Positions 46,596 through 59,749 of a stretch of 64,000 nucleotides of DNA are shown one piece after another. Under the pieces are notes generated by a model. It did not search any database. It was not told the DNA's origin and worked only from the letters and a program-made list of their open reading frames with translations. Both the position numbers and the translations under genes were made by a program. Source of the stretch: Stramonita haemastoma (Eukaryota > Mollusca > Gastropoda > Neogastropoda > Muricidae); NCBI GenBank assembly GCA_030674155.1, contig CM060334.1, positions 27,675,739 through 27,739,738 of the forward strand, written 5' to 3'. Positions within the stretch are counted from its first letter, which is position 1; each line of letters starts with the position of its first letter.

Positions 46596-48341
46596 CTGTT
46601 GACATAAACAGAAAAACCCATTCATTAATAAAATGACAGCATCCCCTTGTGATGAATAAAAACATTGCTTTTTGTTTCAATGTTTGCAGCGTTTTGTTTA
46701 GTAATCAGTAGCGTTAGTTGGGGGGTCGGGTCCCCTCAACTATCACTTAGTCCTTGGAGTGTAGGATTGTATCTGAGACTTTGTCAGCTTGTTCTTTTGT
46801 ACAAGTATTTGTTTTTCTACACACACACACACACACCCTCCTCTGACCCAGGCAATCAGCTGTGTTTTAGTGAAAAGCTGTCATGTTTAAATATAAAGAT
46901 GGTTTGTCAGAAGGGAAAAAAGTCTGTGTGTAAATACAGGAAAGTTGAGGTAAGATGCCATTTGCCTTTTGGAGTATTTCTGAAAAGGTCACAAAGAAAC
47001 CTATCTTTAGGTGTAAAAGTGGTAGGATGTTATCATTGTTCCCCCGTCTGTGTAAAGTGCACAGGAATTCTGCAGTGCACCACTGGTCATTTCACCCTCT
47101 ACAGTCATGTTCAGTGTTTGTTGACCCCAGACCTATCCCTCTTCCCTTTAGCAAATAATTGGCAAAAGAGACATGACAAAATCTACCCAAACAGAGGAGC
47201 TTTGGGCTAGAATCAGACGTTCACTTCCTAGATGGTTGCATAGCCTAAGCCATGACAGCTTACTGTGTCCACTTGGAGTAGTGGCTTCCTTTTTTGTGCT
47301 ATCCATCTAGCTTCAATTTTTTTACAAAAAATAATAAAATGGCTGTTGCCCAAGCTGAAAACATCCAACACAATATAATCCAGCAGTGTAGAACACATGG
47401 CATGTTCAGACTAAACAGTTCTATATATATTCCTGTAAGCTTAAGAAGCTAAAAAAAAATCCCAGTCAAACCTAAAGTAGTTGTATTGATCTCCTGGTCA
47501 AACCTAAAAATATGTATCACTCTATCTCCTGTGTTGAGGGAATACTTTTTTTGCTTACTACAAAGATTTCATGTGAGCTCTTTACACAGAATACTTCAGT
47601 ACAATTTGCACTAAAGCTTAATCAGTTTTCACATAGCTATATGAATAGATTGATGAATTTGCCTTAAACTAGGCACGTGTCTCTTACAGTGGGCTTGCTT
47701 AAAATTTTTTTTTTTTTTCCCATCAAGGAGAGTGTTCATCTAGATTCATAGTAGCATCTTCCTAAAAGTGGTTTACATAATGATTAATACTCTTTCAAAC
47801 TTTTGCATTCCCATATATTGTATGTTTGATCACAGTATACGCACAACTTAATGACTCGAAAATAGAGTGAAGCAGATTAGGATCAACAGGTTTTTGGGGC
47901 GATTTGTGAAGAGTAGCCTAGATGTGTGTTATTGTTATGTTACTGTCTTGTTACTGTCGTCTCGCTTGTTCCGAAAAGGACATTGATGGCTTGGTTTCCG
48001 TGATAGAGAGGGAGAGTGAGAGTGGGTGTGCATTTTCTGTGTGATGAATATGATGCTGTGTCTATTGAATTTGGAAACAAAAAGATAGGGCAAGGAAGAA
48101 GAAACATCATTAATTTTGGAAGAAAATTCGCACTTTGACATTCAGTAACTTTTGTGCCTGATTCATATATGAACATTTTTTTTTTGGGGGGGGGAGGGAG
48201 AGGGGGGGGTCCTGTTTTCAACCTCTGGTGGTGATGTGATTGTTGTAATTAAAAGTTCCAGGTTTCAAGAGCGACTAGATGTATTCTTGCATTTCATTGT
48301 GATTGTCATTAAAGATCGTGATAAAATGCTTTTATGTAAAT

Positions 48342-48433
48342 CCCCCCCCCCCCCCCCCCCCCCCCTTCCTTAAACATTTTGTTTAAGAAAATATCTAACA
48401 TTGTTATTAAAGAAAGATTTTTTTTTCTACTTC

Positions 48434-48464
<31 letters not shown>

Positions 48465-48467
48465 GGG
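48342..48467. repeat. Poly-C (24) and poly-G (24) facing pair
   Basis: A 24-base C run (48342-48365) and a 24-base G run (48444-48467) are separated by about 78 AT-rich bases, so a transcript or single strand could fold into a long GC stem. Confidence 0.9.
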
Positions 48468-50539
48468 AGGAACATAGTTTAAAGTTCTATAATTTTCTAA
48501 AGCTGTTAGCCTCTGAATATATGTTTTTGATATAGTTGTGTTGTCCTAATCTAATCTAAAATTATCAATTTTCTGCCTCTTAATAGATGTATAGTGTTTT
48601 TTTTCTCTTACCTTTGATATATTGAGGATTCTGTTTCTTTAAAAAAAAAAAGAAAAAAAAAGTGTGTAGTTTTTGTCCCTTTATTTAACATAGTTGTTTT
48701 GAGTAAAGAAAGGTTGAAGGTTTTCCTAGCATACTAATAGAACTTTTAGCCTGTTTTTTATTGAAGAAAATTATTTCTTGTCATGTACTGAGTATGCTGC
48801 TTTAAGCTTCCATTTTCGAATGACTGGGGGTTTTTTTGTTGTTTTTTAAGGAATACTTCAGCTCTTAATCCTTTACATTTGGGCTTATGTCTGCCTTAAA
48901 ATTGTCTTTACGACTACTATTCCATACATATTTGTACCTTAAAATTCAAATATCGTTTCTTTTTAAATTGTCATCAAACTTGTGAACTGTAGCCTGTACC
49001 ATGATTGAAGTACTGTCTTTATCAATCATCCACATGACTGAAGTACTGTATCAATCATACACACGGCTAAATTACTGTCTTGAACAATCATCCATTATTA
49101 AGATCAGCTTCAAGATCTGTTTCACCCATCATGTCTTGTAGGATTGATCATTGCACATGCTGTTACTTAGTGACAAACAGGATTTTCTGAATTCAGAATA
49201 TGTGCTAGCTGATAAAAATGGCATGGAGATTGAACTGGAGACTCGTACAATTTATTTGCCCGAGGTTTCATGATAATAATAAAAAAATTGTAGCTTCTTT
49301 TTGCTTTGGGTGAGCTGCCAAGCCATGTCTTTTATCTTCCCTGACCCTCATGTGTGTGTGTTGGAATGGCTCTGTATTTCAATGGCTAGTGTTACCATCA
49401 TTGAGTCCACTTGTCATTATTGACAAAGCGCTTTTCTGCCTTTACTTTTACATCACATCACAGAAAAAGGTGTTTGAAATCAAGTGTGCTTATCCTTCTG
49501 CGCTCCTAGTTTTAGGAAAAGTTTCAGTGGAATATGTTTTTATTCTTATGTTGGAAAATAATGAGTCTTTCTTATTGTCTTTTTTCCTTATCTGTTTTGC
49601 TCCTTTACACTAAATTCTTTCTCCTTTCTCTTGGCCAACCCCGTCCTATCGCATTTTTCAAAAACCTGTCTTTGGGACACATGAGGAATCATTTTCCCAT
49701 CTTTTTTTTTGCCTTTTTTTTTTTTTTGCTCTATAGGTAAAAAATGAAGCCTAGATCATCAGGTGAAAAGATCTATACCACTTCATGAAATTTTCACCCA
49801 TCCTACTCTATAGGATTAAAAAAAATTATTTATACTGAAAATGGTTGAATGACAGGCTGGACAAGTTACTGCATAGAATCTTCTTTTTTCTTTTTTTTAA
49901 GAAGAAAAGGTGATGTTATGAATACATGTATCTGACTCATTGATTTAAAAAAAAAAAAAAGATTTCTATTGAAGGATTTGTGTTCTTTTTTTTTCTTTTT
50001 TTTTTGTTCAAAGAACCTCAGGGTAATAATATTACATTTGACTGGGGCCTAGGTGGCCCCTGGATTTTGGAAAAAACTTGCAGTCAGTTTTTGACTTGTT
50101 CCCATTCCCATCTCTGAAATGGTTCTAGTTCTCATACATTGTACATTCATTCTACATTATCATGACTTTACCTTATCCTACTGGTTAGATCAGCCAACAG
50201 TGGCATCAGGACATGTTCTGTGTGAACAGTGGTAATATTTCTTGACTGTGATAAAAGTTGACTCTCTTCCTAGCTGGTTCGTAGCTTTCAACTAGTGTAC
50301 CCTTGTTTAGCCTATAAACACAAGAGAGTATTGACGAAAAGAGATGTTATTATTGATCACATTTTTAGGGGGATATTTATGTCAAGTTTTATGGAGAAAA
50401 GTGTCAAAAATTATTTTGTCTTGTTGTGGCCTTTAAACTGAAACTTGTGATGTTGAATCGCTTCACACAGCTGACAACAAATTGTGATGTTTGTTAATCT
50501 GATATGATGTGAGCCAAATTTGATGTTGGTTTGAGAAAC

Positions 50540-50562
50540 AGTGTGTGTGTGTGTGTGTGTGT

Positions 50563-50636
<74 letters not shown>
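50540..50636. repeat. (GT)n-(GA)n microsatellite
   Basis: A short GT tract leads into about 35 GA units. Confidence 0.95.
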
Positions 50637-50637
<1 letters not shown>

Positions 50638-51244
50638 AGGAATGTTGTAGAATTATAGTAGAAGTAGCAGTTGTACCATTTCTCATTTGAAACAGAAGCA
50701 CTGACGTGTGGGTTTGTGTTTACATGTGGATATGAATGCATTTTGTCGTTTGTAAGCAAAGGATGCTGTTTCTCCTGTGCATAGATCATAACATAACACA
50801 TGCAGATTATCAAAGTTTTGATTGATAATGACAAGTTGCAAATTTATGCATGCAAACCATCAAGGAGATTTTTGATCGACAACAGAAGTTTGCACATTGA
50901 CATACATATATGTACAAATTAGCACTGGAAGCTAGAATTCTGCCCTCCAGTGCACTACTGTCACCTAAGACACGAGAAAGGGGGGTGGAATATTAATCAT
51001 TGTTTCAATCATAATCATTGTGATACTACAAATTTAAAAGATCCTTTCCTAAAGCAGAACACCCCAGTCTATACACAGGCGCAGAGTGCGTCAAACTTGT
51101 ACACACTCACACACATTATACATTTTAATTTGTAGACTAAGAGTCCAGGAACAATGTGAAACAGTCATTTATCAGAACACGGGTTGATGTCATGGCAAAC
51201 CTTCAGGCTCAAAAAGCTTTTCTTTCAGGGTACAAGATACGTTT

Positions 51245-52518
51245 GAAACACTCCCCATCCCTAGCGAAGCAACTTTTGAACCCCCCCCCTCCCCATCCCT
51301 AGTGAAGCAACTTTTGAAACACCCCCTCCACATCCCCAGCAAAGCAACTTTTGAAACACCCCCCCTCCCCATCCCCAGCAAAGCAACTTTTGAAACACCC
51401 CCCTCCCCATCCCCAGCAAAGCAACTTTTGAAACACCCCCCTCCCCATCCCCAGCAAAGCAACTTTTGAAACACCCCCCTCCACATCCCCAGCAAAGCAA
51501 CTTTTGAAACACCCCCCCTCCACATCCCCAGCAAAGCAACTTTTGAAACACCCCCCTCCCCATCCCCAGTGAAGCAACTTTTGAAACACCCCCCTCCACA
51601 TCCCCAGTGAAGCAACTTTTGAAACACCCCCCTCCACATCCCCAGTGAAGCAACTTTTGAAACACCCCCTCCACATCCCCAGTGAAGCAACTTTTGAAAC
51701 ACCCCCCTCCACATCCCCAGTGAAGCAACTTTTGAAACACCCCCCTCCACATCCCCAGTGAAGCAACTTTTGAAACACCCCCCTCCCCATCCCCAGTGAA
51801 GCAACTTTTGAAACACCCCCCTCCACATCCCCAGTGAAGCAACTTTTGAAACACCCCCCTCCACATCCCCAGTGAAGCAACTTTTGAAACACCCCCCTCC
51901 ACATCCCCAGTGAAGCAACTTTTGAAACACCCCCCTCCCCATCCCAGTGAAGCAACTTTTGAAACACCCCCTCCACATCCCAGTGAAGCAACTTTTGAAA
52001 CACCCCCCTCCACATCCCCAGTGAAGCAACTTTTGAAACACCCCCCTCCACATCCCCAGTGAAGCAACTTTTGAAACACCCCCCTCCACATCCCCAGTGA
52101 AGCAACTTTTGAAACACCCCCTCCACATCCCCAGCAAAGCAACTTTTGAAACACCCCCCTCCACATCCCCAGCAAAGCAACTTTTGAAACACCCCCCTCC
52201 CCATCCCAGTGAAGCAACTTTTGAAACACCCCCTCCACATCCCAGTGAAGCAACTTTTGAAACACCCCCCTCCCCATCCCTAGTGAAGCAACTTTGAAAC
52301 ACCCCCCCCCTCCACATCCCATCCAAGCAACTTTTGAAACACCCCCCTCCACATCCCCAGCAAAGCAACTTTTGAAACACCCCATCCCCATCCCCAGTGA
52401 AGCAACTTTTGAAACACCCCATCCCCATCCCCAGTGAAGCAACTTTTGAAACACACCCCCCCTCCACATCCCCAGCAAAGCAACTTTTGAAACACCCATC
52501 CCCATCCCCAGGGAAGCA
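51245..52518. repeat. ~38-base minisatellite, about 33 copies
   Basis: The unit contains 'gaagcaacttttgaaacacc' followed by a C-rich part. Variants differ at 'gtgaag' versus 'gcaaag', 'ccacat' versus 'ccccat', and C-run length. Three units equal 114 bases or 38 codons, so minus-strand frames of 447 and 509 codons stay open; these are repeat artefacts without a start-site, splice or family signal. Confidence 0.97.
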
Positions 52519-54059
52519 TGGTACCAAGCCCATCCCCCCTCCTCTCTTTCCAAAGTGGTGTTGACAAATAGCTTGATGGAACAGTTTACATCATTTGGGT
52601 ATACTGTGTTTTGGAGGTTGGGTTTCTTTTGGAGGTAAATGACAAAAGATAAGTGAATAATTATTGTCTCCTTTTTTTCATTTCTGTATAGTACAAAATA
52701 CACATTTAAAATAAAACAGGAAAGTGTCTCTGATAGGTTTTTTTCATTGGCTTGGGGATGGGAGCGTGGTGGAATTTGGTTCTTATTCACGTCAACTGCA
52801 CAAAGGTTTTATCCTGTTGAGTTTTTAAAGCTACATGGTAATAAATTCTATTTAATGGGTTTTTTTCCCCTATGCCTTCTACCTGTTATTCCTTCAACCC
52901 CTGATCTTTACCTGCTAGGACTTGTGTGCTTTACCATTTCTCTCTAAACTCTAGTCAAGTAGGTAGACTAGGAAACCAACCCTGTGCTGGTGGTAGCCAA
53001 GATTAATGATCAGTACAGAGTAGTGTTGTTGCTTAATTAACTAACGTACGTTAGGCTAAGCCATGTTACTGATTTTGTCAGTTGGTTCAGCATTTTTCTG
53101 TGTTGCTGTTTTTTATGCTCGGCCTTGGCTTTGTTCCGTTTGCAGCAGTAGCACCTTTCATGATATTTTTTTTATTAGTCACTTCAGCGGACTGTGATTT
53201 CAGTTTTTTTTGGACAACTGCATTTTTTTCTCTTCTCTGTTTTCATTTTGTGTCTGCCCTCTCTGGACGCAATATAACAAGTGTACATAGACTTTCCTAC
53301 ATCTTTTACATGGTTTTTGATCGAAGCTCTCTATTTGGGGTTACTTGCTCTGTGGTGTTTGTGTAGAAACAGATTTTTTTTTCATGGAAGGGAAGTTATG
53401 GAGTGTAGGTATGTATGTGAGTGACCATTCACAGTATGTACCTCCTAGTTCCAGCATCTCTTAGCTTTGCTAATTTTTTTCTTTTTTAAATAATAAGAAA
53501 TCTTCAAACATTTTCTTTCTCTGGCCTTATAAACAACAGTTCTGAATAACTTCATTTGCATGAAAATCTGGCAATTGTGCACTTAAGCTTTTGCCAGAAA
53601 TGTTTGGCCATATGGTTTTTGATTTGTTAAGATTACTGAAAGCTATGGTTCACAGGATGTCAATTGAATTTTTCCACACACAAAAAAAGTGATTATGTAG
53701 TAATTTTTGCTGAAACTATTCAACAGGACAGCTTTTGATTTTGTAAGATTATTATACGATTATGGTAAAATATTTCAACCATGAGACTTTCAGAAATGAG
53801 TTCAAAACATTTGAATTAACATTTTGGGGTAGACCTATGCCTGTGTGTTTTTATACAATCTGGCCAAAGTGCTGAGGATTATTATGTTTGGTTTGGGTGA
53901 GAGACTGACTGTGTACTTGGGAAAGAATCGAGAGGAAAACTTTTTTTTTCAGAACCGGAGCGATAATTATATGGAATGTCTGTATGAAAAGTGATGTGTA
54001 TGATGCATTTATATTTTCATTGGAATTTTTTTCCAACAAAAAGTGTACTTTTTTCTTGC

Positions 54060-54060
<1 letters not shown>

Positions 54061-54094
<34 letters not shown>

Positions 54095-54150
54095 CACACA
54101 CTCACACACACACTTAACACACACACACACACACACACACTCACACACAC
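54061..54150. repeat. Interrupted (CA)n microsatellite
   Basis: CA repeats with CT-containing interruptions. Confidence 0.95.
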
Positions 54151-54649
54151 ACTTTCACAGACAGCTCTGTATACATGTAAATCTGTGTCATTTCTCAGCT
54201 GTGTTTGCCCTTCCCCTGTCTACCGCTTTTCTCCTTTTTCTATTTAAAGCGATATTTCAAACAGCTTGGTGGACACTCTCATGTGCAACTTACAGTTTTC
54301 TCACCACTTTTTGCTAAATATCAATGACTAAATAAATATAATGAACTCACTTTTTCTCTTCACTTTCGTCTGGATAAAAAAAAAAAAAACTATCGCTGGA
54401 TTTTTTTGGTAATTTTTTTTCCAAACTTTGTATGTGGTGTCTTTCTTCTCTTCAATGGATCTGTGTCTTTTTTTGTTTCGTTTTGTTTTGTGTTGGTTTT
54501 TTTTTTCCTTTTCTTTCTCTTCTCTCTTTCTGGTTCTTTGATGATTGTACCACAGCTGTCGATGGAATTATCTTCTCTTTGTGACCTTGGTCGGTGTGTG
54601 TGTTTGTTGGTGTGTCCGCGTGTTGCTGGGTCCTCGTGCTACTGTCTGA

Positions 54650-54657
54650 TGACGTCA
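54650..54657. promoter_or_regulatory. Perfect palindromic CRE (TGACGTCA)
   Basis: A full consensus cAMP response element. By chance such an 8-mer is expected about once per 65 kb, so it is weak evidence by itself, and no promoter or exon is visible beside it. Confidence 0.3.
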
Positions 54658-56269
54658 TCCAGCAACTTATTTGCCATACTGAAAGTAAATGACTTTTGAA
54701 ATGGGACTCCTCGTTGTGATTGTTTGGGATTAATCGAGAACATGTGTGTGTGTGTGTAAGCTGGTGAATAATACTAAGCACAAAACTACAGCTACAATAA
54801 TCAGGTGGGATATGGCTTTGGGAGTTCTTGGTGGGAAAAAAGGGTTGGTTTTCTTTTTTTTTTTTTTATTATAATAATTTCTCCCTTTACACGTCAACAG
54901 ATGCAAAGTCTGAAATGTCTTGCTATCACATTTCTTGATAACATTTAGCATACTATGAAAAATTGTCTCTAACTCATTACAAAAAATCAGTTCATGTGCA
55001 TTTTTTTTCCCTTTTGGGCTTGTCTATATATAAATACATGGACAGAATTAAGACACTACCAAGTTCTACACATCAATCAGCAGGAAGGGCATACTGTCAT
55101 AGAGTAAAATTACAAAAAAAGTATCAAAGTGCTGGCTTATTATGTAATGAGGTGTTTAGTGTTAAATTATCGGCATCAGTCGGCTCAGCAGTTGGGTAAT
55201 CTGTGGCAAGAACTACAGACTCTTACAGCAGATGCTCTGCGTGCAAGAGATCTGAACCATATCAAAGCTGCCACAAAAGCCAACACCACCAGCAATACCA
55301 ACAGCCAGCCCTGTCATGCTGTCAGCCTTGCAAGTACACACACATTCACGGACGCATGCATGCATGCACACACAGATCATATCTCCCAGAAATAGCCCTT
55401 CTTCAGTCTTGAAAAATAAAAGTGCTGCTTCTCTGCCATGAAAATTATTCTGTATGCAGCAACAATTTAAACTTCTGGATGTCCCTGAGCGCTTACAAAT
55501 GTAAAAGTAAAATTGGTTAACACTACACTACACACCACTATCTACACTACACGACACTGCACTGCACTACATTACACAACACTACATAACACTCCAATCC
55601 ACTAGTACCAAGAGACCAGGTCATCATCTCAGCTGAAAGACTAGCACTCAGGCAACCACCCGAAAGTCAAGTTGATCGATGGAGGAAAATAAAAAGCATA
55701 ACAAAACTGGCTTTTTAACAGATTTGAACCATCAGTCTTCTACTTGCGAGGTCCTGAATTATTGGTGACATCGACAATGAGAATTGCCAAAGCTGTAAGC
55801 AAGGTTCTCAACTCTGTATCAACTGAAAGCAAGAACGGATGATTATGCAAGGTTGTTTCCCTTACACTTAAAGACACCTCGTGCTAAGAGGGTTGAGATT
55901 CTTACAGCTGTCCCCTTTTTCTTCCTGTAACGAGTGCCCCCCACTAACATTTTCTTTTCAGTTGGCCCGAGAGAGAATAAATGTATGTGTGAATGAATAA
56001 ATGAATGCTATTTAACATGCAAGGATAAATATTTGAAGCCAAGTTTAATCTAAGTCTTGCAGTCCTGACGTCCTTGCAAACATAATTATATGTATGTACA
56101 TCAAAATCAGAGAGAGTGAGAGAGAGAGAGCAACAGACAGAGGGGAGGGAGACGCAAACAGAGAGATGGGCACACAGAAAGATTGATGGAAGCCAGACTT
56201 CAAGTAAACTCGATCATTTGGCCAGACACCCCAACCTACAGGGTCAGCAGAAACTCTATTGACCCCCCT

Positions 56270-56310
56270 TCCCCTCCCCCCCCCCCCCCCCCCCCCCCCA
56301 CACACACAGC
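56270..56310. repeat. Poly-C tract
   Basis: A C run of about 20 bases within a C-rich block, followed by a short CA repeat. Confidence 0.9.
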
Positions 56311-56399
56311 CCCCTCTCCACGACCTACCCCCCCCTCCCCGTCATCACACCTCTTTTCCCACTTGTCCATCCCTCCAAATCAATCGCTTCTTCCAAGTG

Positions 56400-56906
56400 T
56401 TCATCATGCATATTCATGGATGCTAATGCCTCCATCACTCCACACACACACGAAGAGCTTGTATTCACCCAAGGACAAAGACTATGCTCCATTGTCCATT
56501 TCTTTTCTTCTTCACCTGCAGGAAACCAGCAGATCCCAAACTGACCAGTCAGCAGACAGACAGCAGCAGCAGACCCCAACTTCTGCGCCCTGGTCAGAGA
56601 ATAACAGACTGGCCATTCTCCGTCCGGCCACAGGACACTGACAGATTCCATTTGTCCACTAACAGAGCCCATTGTCCTAAAATAGCAGAGTGCCATCAGA
56701 GAAGAATCACTGGTCTTGATTCATCAGTAACTGGAGAAGGAGGCGCGCCAAGACTACATGCTGACATCAATAGGGACAACGGGATATCGTCTGATCTACT
56801 GAAGTCATCAATATTGCAGGAGCTGTCCCTGAGCTGTGTCTATATAGGGAGTGCATTGTATATTGCATTAAGATACATGTATGCATCTGAAATTTTGAAG
56901 AAAGAC

Positions 56907-56908
<2 letters not shown>
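56400..56908 (+). repeat. Triplicated unit, copy A
   Basis: The unit contains 'attcatggatgctaatgcct', an acceptor-like 'cttcttcacctgcag', 'ccctggtcagagaataacag' and 'aagaatcactggtcttgatt', then a less conserved part ending at a GT microsatellite. Copies B and C lie about 1.0 and 2.3 kb to the right. It is not recognised as a known family. Confidence 0.85.
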
Positions 56909-56978
<70 letters not shown>

Positions 56979-57082
56979 TGACTGTGTCTGTGTACGAGGA
57001 GAGAGAGAGAGAGGGAGGGAGATAGATTGTCTACACAAGAGAAAGAGAGGAGGGGAGAGACAGACAGACAGACAGACAGACA
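56909..57082. repeat. GT, GA and GACA microsatellites
   Basis: About 34 GT units, a spacer, GA-rich repeat and (GACA)n. Confidence 0.95.
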
Positions 57083-57397
57083 AACGCAGATGGGAAACCC
57101 CCCACTAACCACAACTGCCAGCAAACTCTACCCCTTTTGTAATGCAGGTCCAGTAACTTAAAGTCTGCTGAACTATGAATTTAAGTCCCTCCCCAACATT
57201 TTCCATCCTTCCCACCCCTCCCACATTTCTGTATATAACTTTATTAAAACGATGCCCTTCTTCCGCCATCTTTTCAATTTCCTTCAACGACAGTGCTCTC
57301 ATCATGTCTACGGGTGTGGAGATTTTTATGGGCTCTATGAATCATTCATTTATTCATTCATTCATTCGGTCAGTCGTCTTCTCCAAGTCGTATCAGT

Positions 57398-57850
57398 GCA
57401 TATTCATGGATGCTAATGCCTCCACCACTCCACACACACAGAAGAGCTTGTATTCACCCAAGGTTAAAGACCATGCTCCATTGTCCATTTCTTTTCTTCT
57501 TCACCTGCAGAAACCAGCAGACCCCAAACAGATAAGTCACCAGACCCCAGTTTCTGCACCCTGGTCAGAGAATAACAGACTGGGCATTCTCCGGCCACAG
57601 GACACTGACAGATTCCATTTGTCCACTAACAAGAGCCCATTGTCCTAAAATAGCAGTGTCATCAGAGAAGAATCACTGGTCTTGATTCATCAGTAACTGG
57701 AGAAGGATGCATGTCCTACCTACTCCCATCAGTATGAACAATGGGGAATATATAATATATCCATTTTTCAGTGATATTACTGAAGGAGTTTGCCTCGCGT
57801 CTATATGGGGCGTTGTGCATTACATTCCCTCTGATATCAGATTGAGAAAG
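57398..57850 (+). repeat. Triplicated unit, copy B
   Basis: About 85-90% similar by eye to copy A over the first ~310 bases, with scattered small gaps including one at the Gln-codon-like CAGCAG stretch. It is also followed by a GACA/GA simple repeat, as copy A is. Confidence 0.85.
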
Positions 57851-57963
57851 ACAGACAGACAGAGAGAGAATGCTGGAGGGAGGGAGGATAGGAGGGAGAA
57901 AGAGTGGGAGAGACAGTGTGTGTGAGAGTGGAAAGGAGAGAGAAGGGGAGAGAGAGCGAGAAA

Positions 57964-58005
<42 letters not shown>

Positions 58006-58028
58006 AGGAGGGGGGGGGGGGGGGGGGG
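57850..58028. repeat. GACA/GA simple repeat and poly-G
   Basis: GA-rich repeat from about 57850 ends in a poly-G run of about 18 bases (to 58028). Confidence 0.9.
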
Positions 58029-58474
58029 CACTTGCCAGCTCACTCTCACACCACTCCAATCAAATTCAACAAAAGCTGGTAAGAATCTTTCTGGACACTT
58101 CCCTCTTCATCCACGTCCCAACAAAAAGACCCAACGAGGAGTTTTTTGACTACTGCCCGAAAACTGTCTGACAGTCTAGAGCAAGTTAAGCCTTGTGGAG
58201 CACATCCCTTCTTTGGTTGTCATTGCATGCTGGGTATAGGTTATCCATGCAACTTCCCACATCTGGATACCTTCTTAAAAAAAAAAAAGGATAGGGCTTA
58301 ACATCTGCTCAAGGTACTGTGCATGAGATCACACACAGGATCTCAGTAGCATAGTCTCATCTTGGTTAAACATGTATAGGGGAATAAACTGAATAATCAG
58401 AAAATCACGAGGAGTGGAGGAAGCTGGTAGCCAAATTTTCAGTGGTGCTCCAGCGGCCTACTAGACTATGGGAT

Positions 58475-58625
58475 AGGTGAAGGTGAAATGGAAAACCAAT
58501 GTTAACTCCAGGTTACGATATCCTCTTTAAAAAAGACACCTCTGGTAAAGATTCAAACCCACGAATCTCACCTAGGAACAGATCACAAATTCGATACTCT
58601 AACCACTAGGTTATACAACCCCTCC
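58475..58625 (-). mobile_element. tRNA-derived SINE head, minus orientation
   Basis: Read on the minus strand it has 'ATAACCTAGTGGTTAGAG' (A box) and 'GGGTTTGAATC' (B box), followed by SINE body. It inserted between triplicated units B and C. Confidence 0.65.
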
Positions 58626-58689
58626 CCCCCCCCCCCAAACACTACCAAGACATCAATGGTCCCATCCAACTTTCCATCAGAGCAGACTA

Positions 58690-59060
58690 ACTGATCGACC
58701 CCAAATGACTGAAACTGTTGCAGACAAAGAGATGCCAGTCCTAAAAGGGCAAGAGAATACTCCCATGTCCATTTCTTCTTCACCAGCACGAAACCAATGG
58801 AGCCCAAATTGCCCCATCATCAGACAAGTTAGCAGACTGCAATTTCCGAACCTGGTCAGAGGAGAGAGCGGTATTCTTCAGCCACAAGACGCCGACAGAT
58901 CCCATTGCCCTGTTACAGCACAGTCCTAACCTGTCCAGAGAGGAATCGCCCATTATTGATTTACAGCCACTTCAAGAGAATCTATGACCAACGCACAGAA
59001 CAGACGATGGATACAGTGGTATCAGTTCGTCAATTGCAGGAATCGGTTGAGGCGTCTATA
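58690..59060 (+). repeat. Triplicated unit, copy C (most diverged)
   Basis: It matches copies A and B in order: 'catgtccatttcttcttcac', 'acctggtcagagga', 'ttcttcagccacaagacgcc', 'gacagatcccattg'. Divergence is much higher than between A and B. Confidence 0.7.
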
Positions 59061-59432
59061 ATGGGTACGCGTGCGTGTATGCATGCGTACACACACGCAT
59101 GGATACACGTAAATTGTATGCGTGAGTGTGCACACACTACAAATGCCTTTAAAGACACATATTTTGCTCTTTGAGGTTCTGCTTTGATAAAGGAGGAGAA
59201 TTTTAACCACAAACTCTCTTTTCTGGCTGCTAGATATATTGGCCAATTGTACCGCATTGACATAAAAGTAGACCTGTCTCCTTCAAAATGACCACTCTTT
59301 TGCCTGTCTACGCTTCTCTGTTGAAGACAGGAGTATAATTATGTCCAAAATTGGTATATACCGATTTGGAAATAGATGATCAGTGGTTATTAGTCAAGTT
59401 TGCATGCAAGCAACACAGATTGGATAAGGAAG

Positions 59433-59593
<161 letters not shown>

Positions 59594-59749
59594 ACACGCA
59601 CATGTGGGCACATGTGCTAGTGACACATTTTGCATTTTCCACACACTCCATACAATTACTATAGTACTAACTCTATCTATGTAAGAACACTTATAGTACA
59701 TAGTACATGATACTCTTTTTATAAACACGACTCGTAAAAAGTGATTTAC

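Larger units (their letters stand above)
46596..51244. other. Non-coding DNA with homopolymers and GA repeat
   Basis: No exon recognised. It contains paired 24-base poly-C and poly-G runs near 48342-48467, three ~35-base imperfect tandem copies near 48990-49090 ('tgaagtactgt' and 'caatcat'), and a GT/GA microsatellite at 50540-50636. Confidence 0.6.
52519..56140. other. Non-coding DNA
   Basis: T-rich and AT-rich sequence with a CA microsatellite (54061-54150) and a perfect CRE octamer (54650-54657). Short frames near 53082 and 55129 show no family similarity that I can recognise. Confidence 0.55.

Noticed and set aside
46665..47210. 181-codon plus-strand frame
   Set aside because: It starts at TTG, has no recognisable domain, includes a CA microsatellite-encoded Thr-His stretch, and lacks splice or promoter support.
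51190..52790. Minus-strand open frames of 447 and 509 codons
   Set aside because: They are produced entirely by the 38-base minisatellite, whose length keeps frames open; composition follows the repeat and no domain is present.
53082..53366. 94-codon hydrophobic frame
   Set aside because: Phe/Leu/Val content is explained by T-rich DNA; there is no start context or homology that I can see.
55129..55395. 88-codon frame with a helix-like 'LWQELQTLTADALRARDL'
   Set aside because: It looks protein-like in part, but the neighbouring frame is equally open, no splice sites fit, and no family is recognised.
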